DNA from: Colwellia polaris
Lineage (GTDB): Bacteria > Pseudomonadota > Gammaproteobacteria > Enterobacterales > Alteromonadaceae
NCBI RefSeq assembly: GCF_002104515.1
Contig: NZ_NBOE01000001.1
Location: 310,001-374,000, forward strand
Reading direction: 5' to 3'
DNA length: 64,000 nucleotides
Shown here one piece after another: positions 20,351 through 29,312 of the stretch (the stretch's first letter is position 1; each line of letters opens with the position of its first letter). The notes beneath the pieces were generated by a model, which did no database searches, had not been told where the DNA came from, and saw nothing but the letters and a program-made list of their open reading frames with translations. Both the position numbers and the translations under genes were made by a program.

Positions 20351-21250
20351 TTATTTATGGTTTATTAATAGCTGTTTCAACGCTATCTGTAAAGTAGGAT
20401 ATTGAAACTTAAAGCTGTTGTGTAAAAGCTTATTCGGTAATACATTTTGTCCATATAACACTAAATCGGCTGATTCTCCTAATAATAATCGCAATATAAA
20501 AGCCGGTACTTTAAATAAGCAAGGTCGGCTAAGTACAGCACTTAGGGTTTGAGAAAACTCTTTATTCGTTACTGGCATAGGTGCTGTGGCATTTATGGGC
20601 CCAGAGAGTTCAGTTTGATAAATTGTGGCTAATAAAATGGCAACCATGTCATCAATATGTATCCACGACATAAATTGTTTGCCGCTAGCAATAGGACCAC
20701 CTAAGCCGAGCTTAAAGGGAGGTAACATTTTTTGTAGCGCACCACCATTATTGGCTAATACTATACCGGTACGAATAAGGCAAACACGTGTATCTTCTGA
20801 TTGAGCTTGCTGCGCTATTGCTTCCCATTTTTGGCAGACATGATGACTAAATTCATTGTGTATGTTTTGATGACTTTCGTCGATGGGCAAAGAGCCTTGA
20901 CGGCCATAAAACCCGATAGCACTACCAGAAATAAAACTATGGGGTGGTTTAATCGCTTGTTGAATTTTATCAACCAAATCTTGAGTTATTTGCCAACGAC
21001 TTTGGCAGATAATTTGCTTTTGTTTACATGTCCATCTTTTATCAACAATAGCTTCACCGGCTAGATTTACAACGACATCTAGATCATTAAAGTTAATATC
21101 GTTAAGCGAAGTCACTAACTCAATATGACGCGGTAATAATTTTTTGCTTAACTCAATACTACGAGTTAATACAATAATGCGTTTAGCATTTAAGTGTTCG
21201 ATCAGTGCTTGCCCTATTAGGCCACTACCACCGGTGATCAAAATGTTCAT
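20351..21250 (-). CDS. TIGR01777 family NAD-dependent epimerase-like protein (YfcH-like)
   Basis: A 299-residue short-chain dehydrogenase-type Rossmann protein with the N-terminal NITGGSGLIG-like loop (ITGGSGLIGQAL, 4-15), VVNLAGEAI near 60-68, SGSAIGFYG near 108-116 and the family-specific GPINATAPMPVTNKEFS near 220. The C-terminal DUF1731-type segment (VPAFILRLLLGESADLVLYGQNVLPNKLL) is present. E. coli YfcH is a homologue; the substrate is unknown. Confidence 0.88.
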   Translation of the reverse strand: MNILITGGSGLIGQALIEHLNAKRIIVLTRSIELSKKLLPRHIELVTSLNDINFNDLDVVVNLAGEAIVDKRWTCKQKQIICQSRWQITQDLVDKIQQAIKPPHSFISGSAIGFYGRQGSLPIDESHQNIHNEFSHHVCQKWEAIAQQAQSEDTRVCLIRTGIVLANNGGALQKMLPPFKLGLGGPIASGKQFMSWIHIDDMVAILLATIYQTELSGPINATAPMPVTNKEFSQTLSAVLSRPCLFKVPAFILRLLLGESADLVLYGQNVLPNKLLHNSFKFQYPTLQIALKQLLINHK

Positions 21251-21369
21251 TGTGGCTCCTTAGTTACCTTAATTATACAGTCAATGTAAAATTAAGGATC
21301 ACATACAATGTCGCAAGCTTGTATTAAACTATAGCAGATGAAAGTGGCCATAAATAAAATTAGAGCAAT

Positions 21370-21392
21370 AAAAAAGCTCCCTAAGGAGCTTC
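21370..21392 (-). terminator. Intrinsic terminator for the 63-aa protein gene
   Basis: AGCTCC-CTAA-GGAGCT hairpin; on the minus strand it is followed by a run of Ts, about 30 bases after the stop of the small gene at 21421. Confidence 0.8.
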
Positions 21393-21420
21393 TATTTACT
21401 ACATAAGTAGATGATAAAGC

Positions 21421-21612
21421 TTAGTAATATGCATCTTCTTTGTTGTGTGCTTGAGGGTCTTCGATAATCTCTTCAAAGCCGACTTCAAAACTGTTGTTGT
21501 TATCGGTATTTGCCATGTAAATGGTGCGGGTTGAGCCATCAATCCAAGTAACGGTGCCGCTGCCTTTTTTACTACCGCATTTCATACCAATATGTATGTC
21601 GTTAAATTCCAT
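21421..21612 (-). CDS. Small conserved-looking protein (63 aa), function unknown
   Basis: The product starts MEFNDIHIGMKCGSKKGSGTVTWID and ends with an acidic, hydrophilic tail. The pattern of short strands with the basic-Gly turn (GSKKGSGTV) suggests a small beta-barrel such as an SH3-like or nucleic-acid-binding fold, which is inference. A strong purine-rich Shine-Dalgarno (GAGGAGGAAA on the minus strand) precedes the ATG and a clear terminator follows, so it is very likely a real monocistronic gene. Confidence 0.75.
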   Translation of the reverse strand: MEFNDIHIGMKCGSKKGSGTVTWIDGSTRTIYMANTDNNNSFEVGFEEIIEDPQAHNKEDAYY

Positions 21613-21783
21613 CGTTTCCTCCTCGTTAATTGTCGAAAATTAAACCGAACTTCCGATTAAGCAAACACTGTTATTCGTTAGAATGATTAACATATTAATA
21701 GTTCAAATATTCCGCAAATAACGTGCTTTTTTTCGACGGGAACGTTTTATTATAGAGAGAAAAATATTCAAATCTAGTTATTT

Positions 21784-22959
21784 TTAAGGTTTGGTACTGA
21801 TACCTAAAACGGCCTGCTTGCTAGCCCCTGTAACTGCTGGAATGTTACCGAAAATATTTTTATCAAATGCCAGTGCTAACCAGGCAAAAGCCATTGCCTC
21901 TAGTGAATCACTATTAATATTTTTTGTATGAGTATTCACTATTGAGTGCTTGGTAAGTCTCTGTTTTAAAAGTGAAACCAAGTAGTTGTTCTCAATGCCA
22001 CCACCACAAATGTATACGTCAGATTTCGTACTTAGTTGATGAATTTGTTGGGCAATACTTTCAGCGGTTAATGCGGTTAGTGTTGCTTGAATATCTGCTG
22101 GTGACAACGTGCTATTATCAGTAAATTCTGCTAACCATTGGGCATTAAAATATTCACGGCCAGTGCTTTTAGGCGCTGGTTGAGTAAAGTAAGCGTCGCT
22201 TAACATTTCCTGCAATAAAGTCGCACAAATGGTACCTGAACTTGCCCATTGGCCTTGTGGATCGAAGCGTCCTGATTGATGCTGTGAAAACCAGTAATCC
22301 ATTAATGCATTACCTGGTCCGGTATCAAAACCTGTGGTTTTATGGGGGGCATTAGCAGGAAGAAAGGTAATATTAGCGATGCCGCCAATGTTAACCACAA
22401 ACACGTCTTTTTCAGGTGAACCAAAAATTGCTTGATGAAAAGCCGGCACTAAAGGCGCGCCTTGGCCACCTAACGCAATATCTTTTGTTCTAAAATCGCC
22501 AACAACACGTATACCGGTTAATAAGGCTAATGTTTGTAAACAGCCTATTTGCAAAGTAAAAGGTGATGTTATTTGTTGATTTTTAACAGGCCTATGGCGA
22601 ATTGTTTGCCCATGACAACCTATTGCAGTTATATCTGTTGCAGACAAGTTTTCTTGTTTTAAAAAACTTAAAATAGCGTGTGAAAATTGCTGCGCTAACT
22701 CAACATTTAAACTGCCTGCGCAATCTATTTCATTGTCGCTGGCGTTATACAAGCGCATTATTTTCTGCTGAGTAGGATTATCGTATGCTTGATAATAGCT
22801 AGCGATTAAGTTGGCTCCGTTAGCGTGCTGAGCTTGGTTATGATCAAACTCAACTAATGCGAGATCAATGCCGTCAGCGCTAGTACCAGACATTAGGCCG
22901 ATATAGCGAACTTTATTACTCACACCATTACTCGCATCAGTACTCGAATCAGTACTCAT
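21784..22959 (-). CDS. anmK: Anhydro-N-acetylmuramic acid kinase
   Basis: A 391-residue ASKHA-fold kinase with the signature GLMSGTSADGID at residues 21-32, GCHGQTIRHRP near 119 and NIGGIANITFLP near 195, plus the TGFDTGPGNALMDYW segment. It phosphorylates 1,6-anhydro-MurNAc released during cell-wall turnover, yielding MurNAc-6-phosphate for recycling. Its ATG is one base after the stop of the M23 peptidase gene, so the two cell-wall genes form a tight operon opposite tyrS, an order common in related gammaproteobacteria. The first ~14 residues (Ser/Asp-rich) are extra to the domain. Confidence 0.95.
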   Translation of the reverse strand: MSTDSSTDASNGVSNKVRYIGLMSGTSADGIDLALVEFDHNQAQHANGANLIASYYQAYDNPTQQKIMRLYNASDNEIDCAGSLNVELAQQFSHAILSFLKQENLSATDITAIGCHGQTIRHRPVKNQQITSPFTLQIGCLQTLALLTGIRVVGDFRTKDIALGGQGAPLVPAFHQAIFGSPEKDVFVVNIGGIANITFLPANAPHKTTGFDTGPGNALMDYWFSQHQSGRFDPQGQWASSGTICATLLQEMLSDAYFTQPAPKSTGREYFNAQWLAEFTDNSTLSPADIQATLTALTAESIAQQIHQLSTKSDVYICGGGIENNYLVSLLKQRLTKHSIVNTHTKNINSDSLEAMAFAWLALAFDKNIFGNIPAVTGASKQAVLGISTKP

Positions 22960-22960
22960 A

Positions 22961-24391
22961 TTAATCAGCGTTACTTGAATTAGCAGGTAAACCTAGCAAC
23001 ATATCTCTCGAACTAGAAAGCTCGGCAAGGCGTTGAGCCGCTATAGCATCAAATTTTTTCTTATATTTACTGCTAATAGGTTTAGCATCGGGCAGTTTTA
23101 CTGTTCTTGGATTACGATGCACGCCATTAAGTAAAAACTCGTAATGTAAATGCGGTGCTTCAGACATACCCGTTGAGCCAACATAGCCAATTACTTGTCC
23201 TTGCTTTACTCGCTCGCCTGCTTTTACTGCACGTTTTGAAAAGTGCAAATACTTAGTCACAATGCCATTACCATGCTGAATAAAAACGTAATTGCCATTG
23301 TATTTATTGTAAGTTGAATGAGTTACTTTACCATTGCCGGCTGCAACAACAGGTGTACCTCTTTTCGCTGAATAGTCGGTACCGTTATGTGATTTCCAAC
23401 GTTTTTGAATAGGATGAAAACGCTTAGGCTTAAAGTTTGAACTAATATAACGAAAGCTTACCGGCGCACGTAAAAATGCTTTACGCATGCTGTTACCTTC
23501 TGATGAGTAATATTCGTCGTCGGTAAAGCGAATAGCAGTAAACGTTTCTCCTTGGTTAATAAACTCCGCCGCGACTATTTTGCCGGTGCCAATAAAGTCA
23601 CCTTCAACATATTGATTTTCGTAGATAACATTAAAACTATCACCTTCGCGGATATCCATCGCAAAATCTATATCCCAACCAAACACATTAGCTAAGCTGA
23701 TAATTTGGCCGTCATTTAACCCCGCAGATGAAGCAGCGTTCCAAAAGTTAGATTTAATAATACCTTGGGCAATAGCCTCACGAATTTCAACCGTTTTGCT
23801 TTCTTTGTAAGCGTGATATTGCTGATTTTGCAAATTAACAAACAAGGTTTCATTTTTAGACAAAGGATACTCAAGTGAAACCAACGTACCTTCATTGTCT
23901 TTACCCATGCGAATAATATCGCCAACGTTGAGTTTTTTCAGTAACTCGCTTTCTTCACCTTTAGCAGTAATAACGTTATAGGTTGTGGTAGCATTTAAGC
24001 CATTTCGTTTGAATATTTTTGCTAGTGAATCGCCACTTCTTACCGTAACGGCTTGCCAAGTTAATTGAGCAGCATCTTCTTCAATATTACTGGGTAAATC
24101 GGGAGCAGGACCTTGGTTTATTTTTAATTCTTCAATTGGCGGTACTGGCAGCTGAATGTTGTTAGTAACTTCGGCATCGTTACTTTGTTCAGGCATCGCA
24201 ACTTGATGGCGTTCACCTATTTTAAATTCACCGCTATTGTTTGATGATACTTGCTTACTATTTTCTAACGGTACCATGAATAAAATCAGTACTATTGCAG
24301 CACAAGACATAATTATTATTTGGTGCTGTTTTGGTAAGGCAAAATATAAGTTTTTTATATTTTTCAAAAAGATAAGACCCATAAAAGACAT
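22961..24391 (-). CDS. M23 family murein endopeptidase (MepM/YebA-like)
   Basis: A 476-residue envelope protein. A single N-terminal membrane segment (about residues 25-45) is followed by a disordered acidic stretch. An OapA/LysM-like domain (SGDSLAKIFKRNGLNATTTYNVI) comes next, then a middle domain, and a C-terminal LytM/M23 zinc peptidase with H-N-G-T-D-Y near residue 340 and HLHYEFLLNG near 418. The metal ligands (HxxxD and HxH) are intact, so it should cleave peptidoglycan crosslinks in the periplasm. It shares a transcript with anmK. The true start may be the second Met (MGLIF), nine bases in. Confidence 0.9.
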   Translation of the reverse strand: MSFMGLIFLKNIKNLYFALPKQHQIIIMSCAAIVLILFMVPLENSKQVSSNNSGEFKIGERHQVAMPEQSNDAEVTNNIQLPVPPIEELKINQGPAPDLPSNIEEDAAQLTWQAVTVRSGDSLAKIFKRNGLNATTTYNVITAKGEESELLKKLNVGDIIRMGKDNEGTLVSLEYPLSKNETLFVNLQNQQYHAYKESKTVEIREAIAQGIIKSNFWNAASSAGLNDGQIISLANVFGWDIDFAMDIREGDSFNVIYENQYVEGDFIGTGKIVAAEFINQGETFTAIRFTDDEYYSSEGNSMRKAFLRAPVSFRYISSNFKPKRFHPIQKRWKSHNGTDYSAKRGTPVVAAGNGKVTHSTYNKYNGNYVFIQHGNGIVTKYLHFSKRAVKAGERVKQGQVIGYVGSTGMSEAPHLHYEFLLNGVHRNPRTVKLPDAKPISSKYKKKFDAIAAQRLAELSSSRDMLLGLPANSSNAD

Positions 24392-24533
24392 TATAATACG
24401 AAAACTATCGTCTACTATAACAAAATAATATCATCGTAAACAATGATAGGGTTTTCACCACAGTTAAAATTACAGTAGAATTCGACAATAAATTATTCTT
24501 ATTTAAAAAAATACCTTTGTTGGAGCCTAGTAA

Positions 24534-25733
24534 ATGTCAGATGTAAGCCAAGCGTTTGCGGAATTAAAACGCGGTGCGGAAGAAATTCTGCTAGAAGATG
24601 AATTGTTAGAAAAGCTTAAGAAAGGTAAGCCGCTTAAAATTAAAGCGGGCTTTGATCCTACAGCACCTGATTTACATTTTGGCCATACAGTTTTAATTAA
24701 TAAAATGCGTCAGTTTCAGCAACAAGGCCACGAAATTATTTTTCTAATTGGTGACTTTACCGGCATGATTGGTGATCCAACAGGGAAAAATGTTACACGT
24801 AAGCCGCTAACAAAAGAAGATGTATTAGCAAACGCTGAAACCTACAAAGAACAAGTATTTAAAATATTAGATCCTGCAAAAACCACCGTGGCTTTTAATT
24901 CTACTTGGATGGAAAAACTGGGTGCTGCAGGCATGTTAAAACTTGCTTCACGCCAAACTGTTGCACGTATGATGGAACGTGATGATTTTAAAAAGCGCTA
25001 CAACGGTGGCCAAGCCATTGCCATTCATGAGTTTATGTATCCGTTAGTACAAGGTTGGGATTCTGTCGCACTAGAAGCTGATGTTGAATTAGGTGGTACT
25101 GATCAAAAGTTTAATTTATTAATGGGTCGTGAGCTGCAAAAATCTGAAGGCCAGCGTCCACAAACCGTGCTAATGATGCCGTTATTAGAAGGCTTAGACG
25201 GCGTACAGAAAATGTCTAAATCACTGAATAACTATATTGGGATCACCGATGCACCAAACGATATGTTTGGTAAGATTATGTCGATTTCTGATGATTTAAT
25301 GTGGCGTTACTATGAGTTATTAAGCTTTAAACCGATTGACGTTATTAATGGTTATAAAGAAGGTATAGCCGCCGGTGCGAACCCTCGAGATGTGAAAATT
25401 GATTTGGCGAAAGAGTTAATTGAACGTTTTCATGACCAAGCAGCAGCTGAAGCGGCACATCAAGAATTTATTAATCGTTTTCAAAAAGGCGCCGTACCTG
25501 ACGATATAGCAGAAGTTGAAGTAACTACTGAAAATGGTGAAATTGCCATTGCTAATTTACTAAAAGAGGCTGGTTTAGTCGCCAGTACCTCAGAAGCTAT
25601 GCGTATGATAAAGCAAGGTGCAGCGAAAATTGAAGGTGAAAAAGTTGTTGATAACAAGCTTGTAATAAATGCCGGTACATCAGCAATCTACCAAGTAGGT
25701 AAACGTAAGTTTGCTCAGGTTAGCGTTAAGTAA
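24534..25733 (+). CDS. tyrS: Tyrosyl-tRNA synthetase
   Basis: A 399-residue class I synthetase with the HIGH motif as H48-F-G-H51 ([10 protein letters not shown]), [12 protein letters not shown] near 77-88 and KMSKS near residue 230. It has an S4-like RNA-binding domain in the last ~60 residues ([25 protein letters not shown]). The HFGH form marks the TyrS subclass that is distinct from E. coli-type TyrS. It is divergent from the M23 peptidase gene and ends with a strong palindromic terminator. Confidence 0.96.
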   Translation: MSDVSQAFAELKRGAEEILLEDELLEKLKKGKPLKIKAGFDPTAPDLHFGHTVLINKMRQFQQQGHEIIFLIGDFTGMIGDPTGKNVTRKPLTKEDVLANAETYKEQVFKILDPAKTTVAFNSTWMEKLGAAGMLKLASRQTVARMMERDDFKKRYNGGQAIAIHEFMYPLVQGWDSVALEADVELGGTDQKFNLLMGRELQKSEGQRPQTVLMMPLLEGLDGVQKMSKSLNNYIGITDAPNDMFGKIMSISDDLMWRYYELLSFKPIDVINGYKEGIAAGANPRDVKIDLAKELIERFHDQAAAEAAHQEFINRFQKGAVPDDIAEVEVTTENGEIAIANLLKEAGLVASTSEAMRMIKQGAAKIEGEKVVDNKLVINAGTSAIYQVGKRKFAQVSVK

Positions 25734-25756
25734 AATTACTCAATATAGCGCTTGAT

Positions 25757-25786
25757 AAAAAAACCAGTAAATTTACTGGTTTTTTT
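25757..25786. terminator. Palindromic terminator after tyrS
   Basis: A perfect 30-base palindrome: seven As, CCAGTAAATTTACTGG, seven Ts. It works as an intrinsic terminator in either direction. Confidence 0.92.
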
Positions 25787-25953
25787 AATCTTCTAAATAA
25801 CAAAACAGCTAAAATAAATATTTTATTCATATATTAACTCCAAGCACTTATATGGTGCTCAATACTGACTTTAGAAGATAGCATTGGCGCTAAAGAGTTG
25901 TAATTTAGTAATAGCTAGGTAATCTAACGTTATTATTTTTTAGTAGAGTTACC

Positions 25954-26511
25954 ATGATAAATCATCGATTACTTAGCAGCTTAGCATTTCTTATTATCCT
26001 TTCATCTTGTTCTGTTACTCAAGTTGCTACTACGTCTTTTGGTGATGGTTTTGATTTTTCTGGAGTCAAAAGCTACAGCACGTATGGTCGTAACTCTGCT
26101 TTCGGTGATGTACAAAATATTAATGGCGCAATTCGTAACAACATTGAACTAACAATTGAGCAGGGTCTTGATGAAAGAGGGTTGCGTTACCAGGATGTTG
26201 AAAGTGCCGATATAGTGATTGCTTATCATCTACTGAATAATAAAGTCGGTGAATTTAAACGCTATAATCAACAAGTAAAATATTGTGGTTATTGTTTAAA
26301 TGCCGACAAAAATTCGCGTATTGAATTAGAAAAGAAATTTAACCCAGGTAGTTTAGTTATTGATATTATTGACCCGAAACGCCAACGATCTGTTTGGCGC
26401 AGTGTATATCCGTTAAACTTTAAAGCGCAAGATAATAGCCAAGAAATTCAGGATAAAATTAATCGCGCGATTAAAACTATGCTGCTCGACTACCCAAGTG
26501 GTAAAATATAA
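25954..26511 (+). CDS. DUF4136 lipoprotein
   Basis: A 185-residue protein with a lipoprotein signal (LIILSSC, Cys19 lipidated). It carries the DUF4136 pattern: FDFSGVKSYSTY near 34-45, DERGLRYQDVESADIVIAYHL near 77-97 and an I/V-D-x-x-DPKRQRSVWR segment near 143. The family is widespread in envelopes; its role is unknown. Its last codons overlap the possible GTG start of the following gene, but that gene more likely begins 35 bases downstream at 26546. Confidence 0.85.
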   Translation: MINHRLLSSLAFLIILSSCSVTQVATTSFGDGFDFSGVKSYSTYGRNSAFGDVQNINGAIRNNIELTIEQGLDERGLRYQDVESADIVIAYHLLNNKVGEFKRYNQQVKYCGYCLNADKNSRIELEKKFNPGSLVIDIIDPKRQRSVWRSVYPLNFKAQDNSQEIQDKINRAIKTMLLDYPSGKI

Positions 26512-26545
26512 GTCAAAAATTAAATCTAAAAGGAGTGCTGGCAGA

Positions 26546-27022
26546 ATGGCAAAATGGGTCGCTATTACACTGTTTGCGTTAACTTGTTTCATGGTTATCT
26601 TGCTTAGCTTAGGCTACATGTTGTCTGAGAATGAAAAATCTACCACTGAGCTGAAAGAGCAATTAGCGCAACAGATACAACTTAATCAGAAAAAAGTGCA
26701 TCAACGAAATAACCTTAAAACTTATACCAGCAATGTTCAGGCTGATATAGCGCCAACGCAAACCGATGCTGAAATAATGCAAGCGTTTGAAAGCGCGCTT
26801 ATCAACAACTTAACTTGCGTAACTGTAGCGCAATGTCAGGTGGTGACAGTTAAATTTAAAAACACACACTGTACCTTAGCCAGTAATATTATTGGTGCTT
26901 CACAATTAAGTAAAATAGCCACCCAGACCATTGCAATGGATAATTGCCCAAGTGTAAGTTCGCCCCATCAATTAGCTTGTCAGCAAAATGTTTGTAGTTT
27001 AGTTAACCTGAATTCTGGATAA
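26546..27022 (+). CDS. Single-pass membrane protein, C-terminus rewritten by a MITE insertion
   Basis: Start at ATG 26546, ten bases after AAGGAG (the earlier GTG at 26498 lies inside the upstream gene). A membrane anchor spans about residues 3-26. A coiled-coil-prone Gln/Lys stretch follows (STTELKEQLAQQIQLNQKKVHQ), then a periplasmic part with six cysteines, probably disulfide bonded. I do not recognise the family. The last codons, AAC CTG AAT TCT GGA TAA, are the first bases of MITE-like copy 4. Removing the element and one AGTT repeat restores a frame ending LV-NVIQ-stop (stop at 27252-27254) in place of the present LV-NLNSG-stop. Confidence 0.75.
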   Translation: MAKWVAITLFALTCFMVILLSLGYMLSENEKSTTELKEQLAQQIQLNQKKVHQRNNLKTYTSNVQADIAPTQTDAEIMQAFESALINNLTCVTVAQCQVVTVKFKNTHCTLASNIIGASQLSKIATQTIAMDNCPSVSSPHQLACQQNVCSLVNLNSG

Positions 27023-27235
27023 GCAGTACTTGCTCAATCCTCCCTTTTAAGCCATTACCTGCGTTAAAACGTCGATAAATAGCCCGCTATTCATCAACGT
27101 TTTACCTTGGAAATGGCATAAAATGAAGCATTGATGGTGTAAATTAGTGATGCTCACCTTACTATAGCATTTACTTTAACACCTAAGCTTTTGATTCACT
27201 TGAGTATCAAGCACTCATTATCCAGAGTTCAGGTT
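27005..27235 (+). mobile_element. MITE-like element copy 4 (231 bp)
   Basis: Terminal inverted repeats AACCTGAATTCTGGATAA (left, two changes from consensus) and TTATCCAGAGTTCAGGTT (right), flanked by the direct repeat AGTT (27001-27004 and 27236-27239). The left end supplies the stop codon of the upstream gene. Apart from this element, the 342-base gap before rraB holds only the displaced gene end and the rraB leader. Confidence 0.95.
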
Positions 27236-27364
27236 AGTTAATGTAATTCAATAGTGTGTTGTTCATACTTATTGTGTGAACAATAAATCTTGGCGGCGTG
27301 GCTGTCGTGTTTAGCATAATTTGGGTATATAATAACGCATTGTTTTTTATAAATTGTATGTAAT

Positions 27365-27688
27365 ATGAATTTTCCAGATGACGAAACAGGCCAAGTATTA
27401 GCTGAAATGCAAGCTGCTGGTATTAATTTAACCGAAATGCATAACGTTGTGTTTTTCCAGTTATTTGAACAAGAGATGCAAGCCAAAGCAATGGTTGAGC
27501 ATTTAGCCGCGCAAGCGCCTGACATGCAAGTAACAATTGAACCAGATGAAATGCCCAATGTTTGGGACGTAAACTGCACAGTAAATATGATCCCAAGTTA
27601 CGAGGCTATAGTGGCACAAGAGGCTGAGTTTGAATTGTTAGCGGCTAAATTTAAAGGCTATAACGACGGTTGGGGTGTTGAAGCTTAA
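27365..27688 (+). CDS. rraB: RraB family protein (regulator of RNase E activity)
   Basis: A 107-residue acidic protein matching the RraB fold: DDETGQVLAEMQAAGINLTEMHNVVFF at the start and a C-terminal AAKFKGYNDGWG, where the family ends in its conserved Y-D-G-W-G. RraB binds the C-terminal scaffold of RNase E and changes which transcripts are degraded in E. coli. It is shorter than the E. coli protein because it lacks the long acidic tail. The MITE-like copy 4 now ends 129 bases upstream of its start. Confidence 0.85.
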   Translation: MNFPDDETGQVLAEMQAAGINLTEMHNVVFFQLFEQEMQAKAMVEHLAAQAPDMQVTIEPDEMPNVWDVNCTVNMIPSYEAIVAQEAEFELLAAKFKGYNDGWGVEA

Positions 27689-27948
27689 CGAAGCTTAAAC
27701 GTGGTACTTTACTTACCTCAATGCAATTCCATTAGCTTTAAAGGCCTGCCTTTAGGTTTGTAAATTGAGCAGAGATATTAATATGGGGGGCTTTTTTACG
27801 TTTTTATAGAATTGATAAAAACCGTCAGAAAAATATCTATCATTACGTCATATTTGTGATATTAATAATACTCCAAAAATATCTGGCTAAGTTTTCATAA
27901 ATTTAGCCTTCAGTAATAAAGTGTTATCGACACAAGGAGTGTTAAATC

Positions 27949-28239
27949 ATGCTTAATAAATATTTATCTTTCCCCCTGCTTGTTATATTAAGCGCTTGTG
28001 GAGCTAACCAACCGCCTCCATACCAACAAGACAGACCCCCTGAAACTCGTGACCAATATAGTGGTGCCGAAGGGTTAAAACAGCAGCAAAAAGATCAAAC
28101 TCACCTGATGAATAAAGAGTTAGCTGATAAATGTACTGCTGCCAAAATTGATTTGGCAATGGCAGAGCAAGAAAAAAACACCAAAGAAATTCATCAACAA
28201 ATTGGTCTAATCAATAGTAATTGTGTTGAAGAAGAATAA
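27949..28239 (+). CDS. Small lipoprotein (96 aa)
   Basis: The signal is MLNKYLSFPLLVILSAC with lipobox L-S-A-C (Cys17). The mature part is hydrophilic: a Pro/Gln-rich linker (NQPPPYQQDRPPETRDQY), then a helical segment with two further cysteines (DKCTAAKIDLA and SNCVEEE). AAGGAG precedes the ATG. Family and function are not recognised. A palindromic CTTATTTAAATTTAAGTAAG hairpin begins at its stop codon. Confidence 0.7.
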   Translation: MLNKYLSFPLLVILSACGANQPPPYQQDRPPETRDQYSGAEGLKQQQKDQTHLMNKELADKCTAAKIDLAMAEQEKNTKEIHQQIGLINSNCVEEE

Positions 28240-28532
28240 GCTTATTTAAATTTAAGTAAGTGCTTCTTTAGTAACTAGAGGTATTCTTTGGTTGCTAGCT
28301 TCTTAAGTGATTTAGTTTTTAATAATAGCTCTTTACCTGCTGATGAGATCACTTTGTGGTTTTTTATATGGTAAAAGGTAAAGTAAATTGACTGGCGAAG
28401 TTCGCATTATTTTATTCATTTTAATTTAACGAATAGATATCTATCAAGCAGTTCAATATAATAACTTGCAATTGGCAAACGACTTTTAACTAAATCGTTG
28501 CTGCTTATCAACCTTCTATCAGTGAGAAGTTA

Positions 28533-29027
28533 ATGACCTTGAACCTAAAAACTAACCGTGGTTTTACGCTAATCGAGCTCGTTGTGGTGATCGTTATTCT
28601 AGGTATTCTAGCCGCGACGGCTGCGCCTAAATTTATTAATATTAAAAGTGATGCCGTTATTGCAAACCTTAATGCATTAGAAGGCTCTATAAAATCAGCA
28701 AATCAGCTGGTGTATTCAAAATCTATTGTACAGGGTGAGCTTATTGGCGAGGGAGTTATTGCCCTTGGCACGCTCAACATTGATACCTTTTATGGCACAT
28801 TAAAAGCTGACTCTCAAAATGTTGTTAATGCTATTGATGCGTCTTTTACTGTAGTTTCAAGCCCTACCGATTCATTTACTACTAACTGGGGAATTTATAA
28901 AGTGCCTAATGCTGGCGTACAAATTTTTCCAAATGGTTATGACATTTCAAGTGGTTGCTTGTTGTATTATATTGAAGCCGACGCAGATAATTCAGCATTT
29001 TATTCACAAACCACTAATGGTTGCTAA
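28533..29027 (+). CDS. Type IV (MSHA-like) pilin, orphan
   Basis: A 164-residue prepilin. The leader NLKTNRG is cleaved before FTLIELVVVIVILGILAATAAPKF, with the required Gly(-1) and Glu(+5), so PilD should process it. The C-terminal pair Cys...Cys (SSGCLLYY near 146 and the very last residue) would close the D-loop. It is closest in style to MSHA pilin (MshA). No pilus-assembly genes are nearby, so it must use machinery encoded elsewhere. The 293-base upstream gap shows no obvious -24/-12 promoter. Confidence 0.85.
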   Translation: MTLNLKTNRGFTLIELVVVIVILGILAATAAPKFINIKSDAVIANLNALEGSIKSANQLVYSKSIVQGELIGEGVIALGTLNIDTFYGTLKADSQNVVNAIDASFTVVSSPTDSFTTNWGIYKVPNAGVQIFPNGYDISSGCLLYYIEADADNSAFYSQTTNGC

Positions 29028-29130
29028 CGCTGATAAATACTTGTTATTAATAACTATGCAAGCAATAAACTAACTCACTGTATTGGTAGTAATGAGTTTC
29101 AATGTTTAGCAATCTCAGCTCTTCTGTCTA

Positions 29131-29203
29131 ATACCAATTGATTTAATGAATCGATCAATTTTAAACCGCTTTATAATGATCGATTGTTTATATCAATTGG
29201 TAT
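29131..29203. repeat. Palindromic repeat, ATACCAATTG family (short form, 73 bp)
   Basis: Ends ATACCAATTGAT / ATCAATTGGTAT are perfect 12-bp inverted repeats, with inner arms AATCGATCA and TGATCGATT, so the whole unit can form a long hairpin. Its reverse complement matches roughly the first 40 bases of the longer element at 54276. It lies between the pilin gene and trmK and contains no ORF. Confidence 0.85.
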
Positions 29204-29312
29204 AAGTTATCCGTAGTGAAATTGCTTAAGTTAAAGCACGTAAGATAAAGTCACGTAAGAAAATAAATAAGTTATCATTAAAAATAGTAATTTTATTTAC
29301 GGTTTTAAACGT

